In this document: positions 62,621 through 64,000 of the stretch, piece by piece | Layout: each line of letters opens with the position of its first letter | Position numbering within the stretch: the first letter of the stretch is position 1 | Assembly (NCBI RefSeq): GCF_013009555.1 | Contig: NZ_CP046176.1 | Coordinates: forward strand, 461,001-525,000 | From: Phocaeicola dorei | GTDB taxonomy: Bacteria > Bacteroidota > Bacteroidia > Bacteroidales > Bacteroidaceae | Length of the DNA stretch: 64,000 bases | Reading direction: 5' to 3' | Made by a program: the position numbers and the translations under genes | The notes under the pieces: model-generated | Told to the model about the DNA's origin: nothing | Seen by the model: only the letters and a program-made list of their open reading frames with translations | The model's database searches: none

Positions 62621-64000
62621 AGGAAAGTAAAGAAGGGCGCATGGCGGATGCCTTGGCTCTCGGAGGCGATGAAGGACGTGATAAGCTGCGATAAGCTCCG
62701 GGGAGGTGCAAATAACCTTTGATCCGGGGATTTCCGAATGGGACAACCCGGCGTGTTGAAGACACGCCACCTGATCATTTCAGGAGCTAACGCAGGGAAC
62801 TGAAACATCTTAGTACCTGCAGGAAAAGAAAATAACAATGATTCCCCCAGTAGTGGCGAGCGAACGGGGAATAGCCCAAACCGTTCATGTTACGGCATGA
62901 TCGGGGTTGTAGGACTACGTCGTTGCATGAAGACATCGGAGAAGAACTTTCTGGAAAGAAAGACCATAGAGCATGACAGTTGCGTATTCGTATGTTGTCG
63001 AAGCATAGTAGTATCCTGAGTAGCGCGGAGCACGAGGAATTCTGCGTGAATCTGCCGGGACCATCCGGTAAGGCTAAATACTCCCGAGAGACCGATAGCG
63101 AACCAGTACCGTGAGGGAAAGGTGAAAAGCACTTCGAACAGAAGAGTGAAATAGTTCCTGAAACCGTGCGCCTACAAGCGGTCGGAGCTGCTTAAAGCAG
63201 TGACGGCGTGCCTTTTGCATAATGAACCTACGAGTTGCCTTTGCCGGCAAGGTTAAGTGTGACGACACACGTATCCGAAGCGAAAGCGAGTCTGAAGAGG
63301 GCGTATAGTCGGCAGTGGCAGACGCGAAACCAAGTGATCTACCCTTGGCCAGGTTGAAGGCTGGGTAACACCAGCTGGAGGACCGCACCAATAAGCGTTG
63401 AAAAGCTTCTGGATGAGCTGAGGGTAGGGGTGAAAGGCTAATCAAACTTGGAGATAGCTCGTACTCCCCGAAATGCATTTAGGTGCAGCCTTGTGGGTTA
63501 CTGATGTGAGGTAGAGCGACTGATAAGATGCGAGGGCTTCACCGCCTATCAAGTCTTGACAAACTCCGAATGCGCATCAGTTTTACCTCAGGAGTGAGGG
63601 CATGGGTGCTAAGGTCCGTGCCCGAGAGGAGAAGAATCCGGACCACCTGCTAAGGTCCCGAAATGACAGCTAAGTTAAACTAACGAAGTCTGACTGCTAA
63701 GACAGCTAGGATGTTGGCTTGGAAGCAGCCATTCATTTAAAGAGTGCGTAACAGCTCACTAGTCGAGGAGTCTGGCGTGGATAATAATCGGGTATTAAGT
63801 TGTCTACCGAAGCAGTGGGATCATTGAAATGATCGGTAGGGGAGCATTCCAGTCAGCGTCGAAGGCGTACCGCGAGGTATTCTGGAGCGTCTGGAAAAGC
63901 AAATGTAGGTATAAGTAACGATAAAGGGGGCGGGAAACCCCCTCGCCGAAAGACTAAGGTTTCCTGATCAACGCTAATCGGATCAGGGTAAGTCGGGTCC
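62621..64000 (+). rRNA. rrl: 23S ribosomal RNA (5' part)
   Basis: The first 1380 bases or so of 23S; the gene runs off the window. The 5' landmark GGCGGATGCCTTGGC followed by GAGGCGATGAAGGACGTG, and later GTACCGTGAGGGAAAGGTG and GAGTGCGTAACAGCTCACT, are standard 23S positions. The exact 5' end is estimated by comparison with E. coli. Confidence 0.95.

Overview
The window comes from a gut Bacteroidales genome, very probably Phocaeicola (formerly Bacteroides) vulgatus or dorei. The evidence is the 16S rRNA gene at 60667-62199, whose variable regions look like the vulgatus/dorei pair, and leaning to dorei from memory. Supporting signs are Bacteroides-only protein families (DUF4290, DUF3256, DUF3332, DUF3836, DUF4831), a hybrid two-component sensor, near-absence of Shine-Dalgarno sequences, and the Bacteroidetes promoter form (-7 box TAnnTTTG, sometimes with a -33 TTTG about 20 bases upstream) in front of most transcription units. 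The -7 box decided several start codons: where a TTG extension began upstream of or inside the box, the next ATG was used.

Layout. 1-13992 is mostly housekeeping: the end of a probable EF-Ts gene, a SUI1-type factor, then rex-FAH-ispF; menA, a phosphoesterase lipoprotein and a DUF3836 protein behind a good sigma-54 promoter match; the leftward yicC-gmk-small membrane protein-nadD operon; and the rightward tsaB-DUF4290-murA-rimM-M23-dxr-rseP operon. 13993-14563 has no protein gene but holds a candidate leftward non-coding RNA of about 317 nt with eight AGGTA motifs, a canonical promoter and an intrinsic terminator. Next come the anaerobic ribonucleotide reductase nrdD-nrdG behind a cobalamin riboswitch, a hemolysin III/CCA-transferase pair, a lipoprotein, ruvA, ddh, lgt and an HU-like gene whose leader carries three tandem 22-bp palindromic repeats.

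24445-33860 is a compact fructan utilisation locus: TonB-dependent receptor, GH32 lipoprotein, MFS sugar transporter, fructokinase, then a one-polypeptide sensor kinase/response regulator with a periplasmic sugar-binding-like sensor. 33914-38140 holds PaaK/ACT, a DUF3256 protein, ribosomal protein L31 type B and class II aldolase. 38082-44835 is an RND efflux locus with a divergent AraC-type regulator; both the regulator and the pump gene carry a +1 frameshift in an 8-base homopolymer. 44916-59555 holds lipoproteins, an MFS carrier, NAD(P)HX repair, hpt-adk-obg-pgeF, an M23 peptidase, three small outer-membrane beta-barrels and a PurH-like protein with only the AICAR transformylase part. 59604-64000 is the upstream region and first part of an rRNA operon: two tandem promoters of identical geometry, boxA, 16S, tRNA-Ile, tRNA-Ala and the 5' part of 23S.

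The best leads are the AGGTA-repeat RNA, the paired homopolymer frameshifts in one efflux divergon, the tandem palindromes in the HU-like leader, the sigma-54 promoter, and the B12 switch on nrdDG. No insertion sequence, prophage or CRISPR array was seen.
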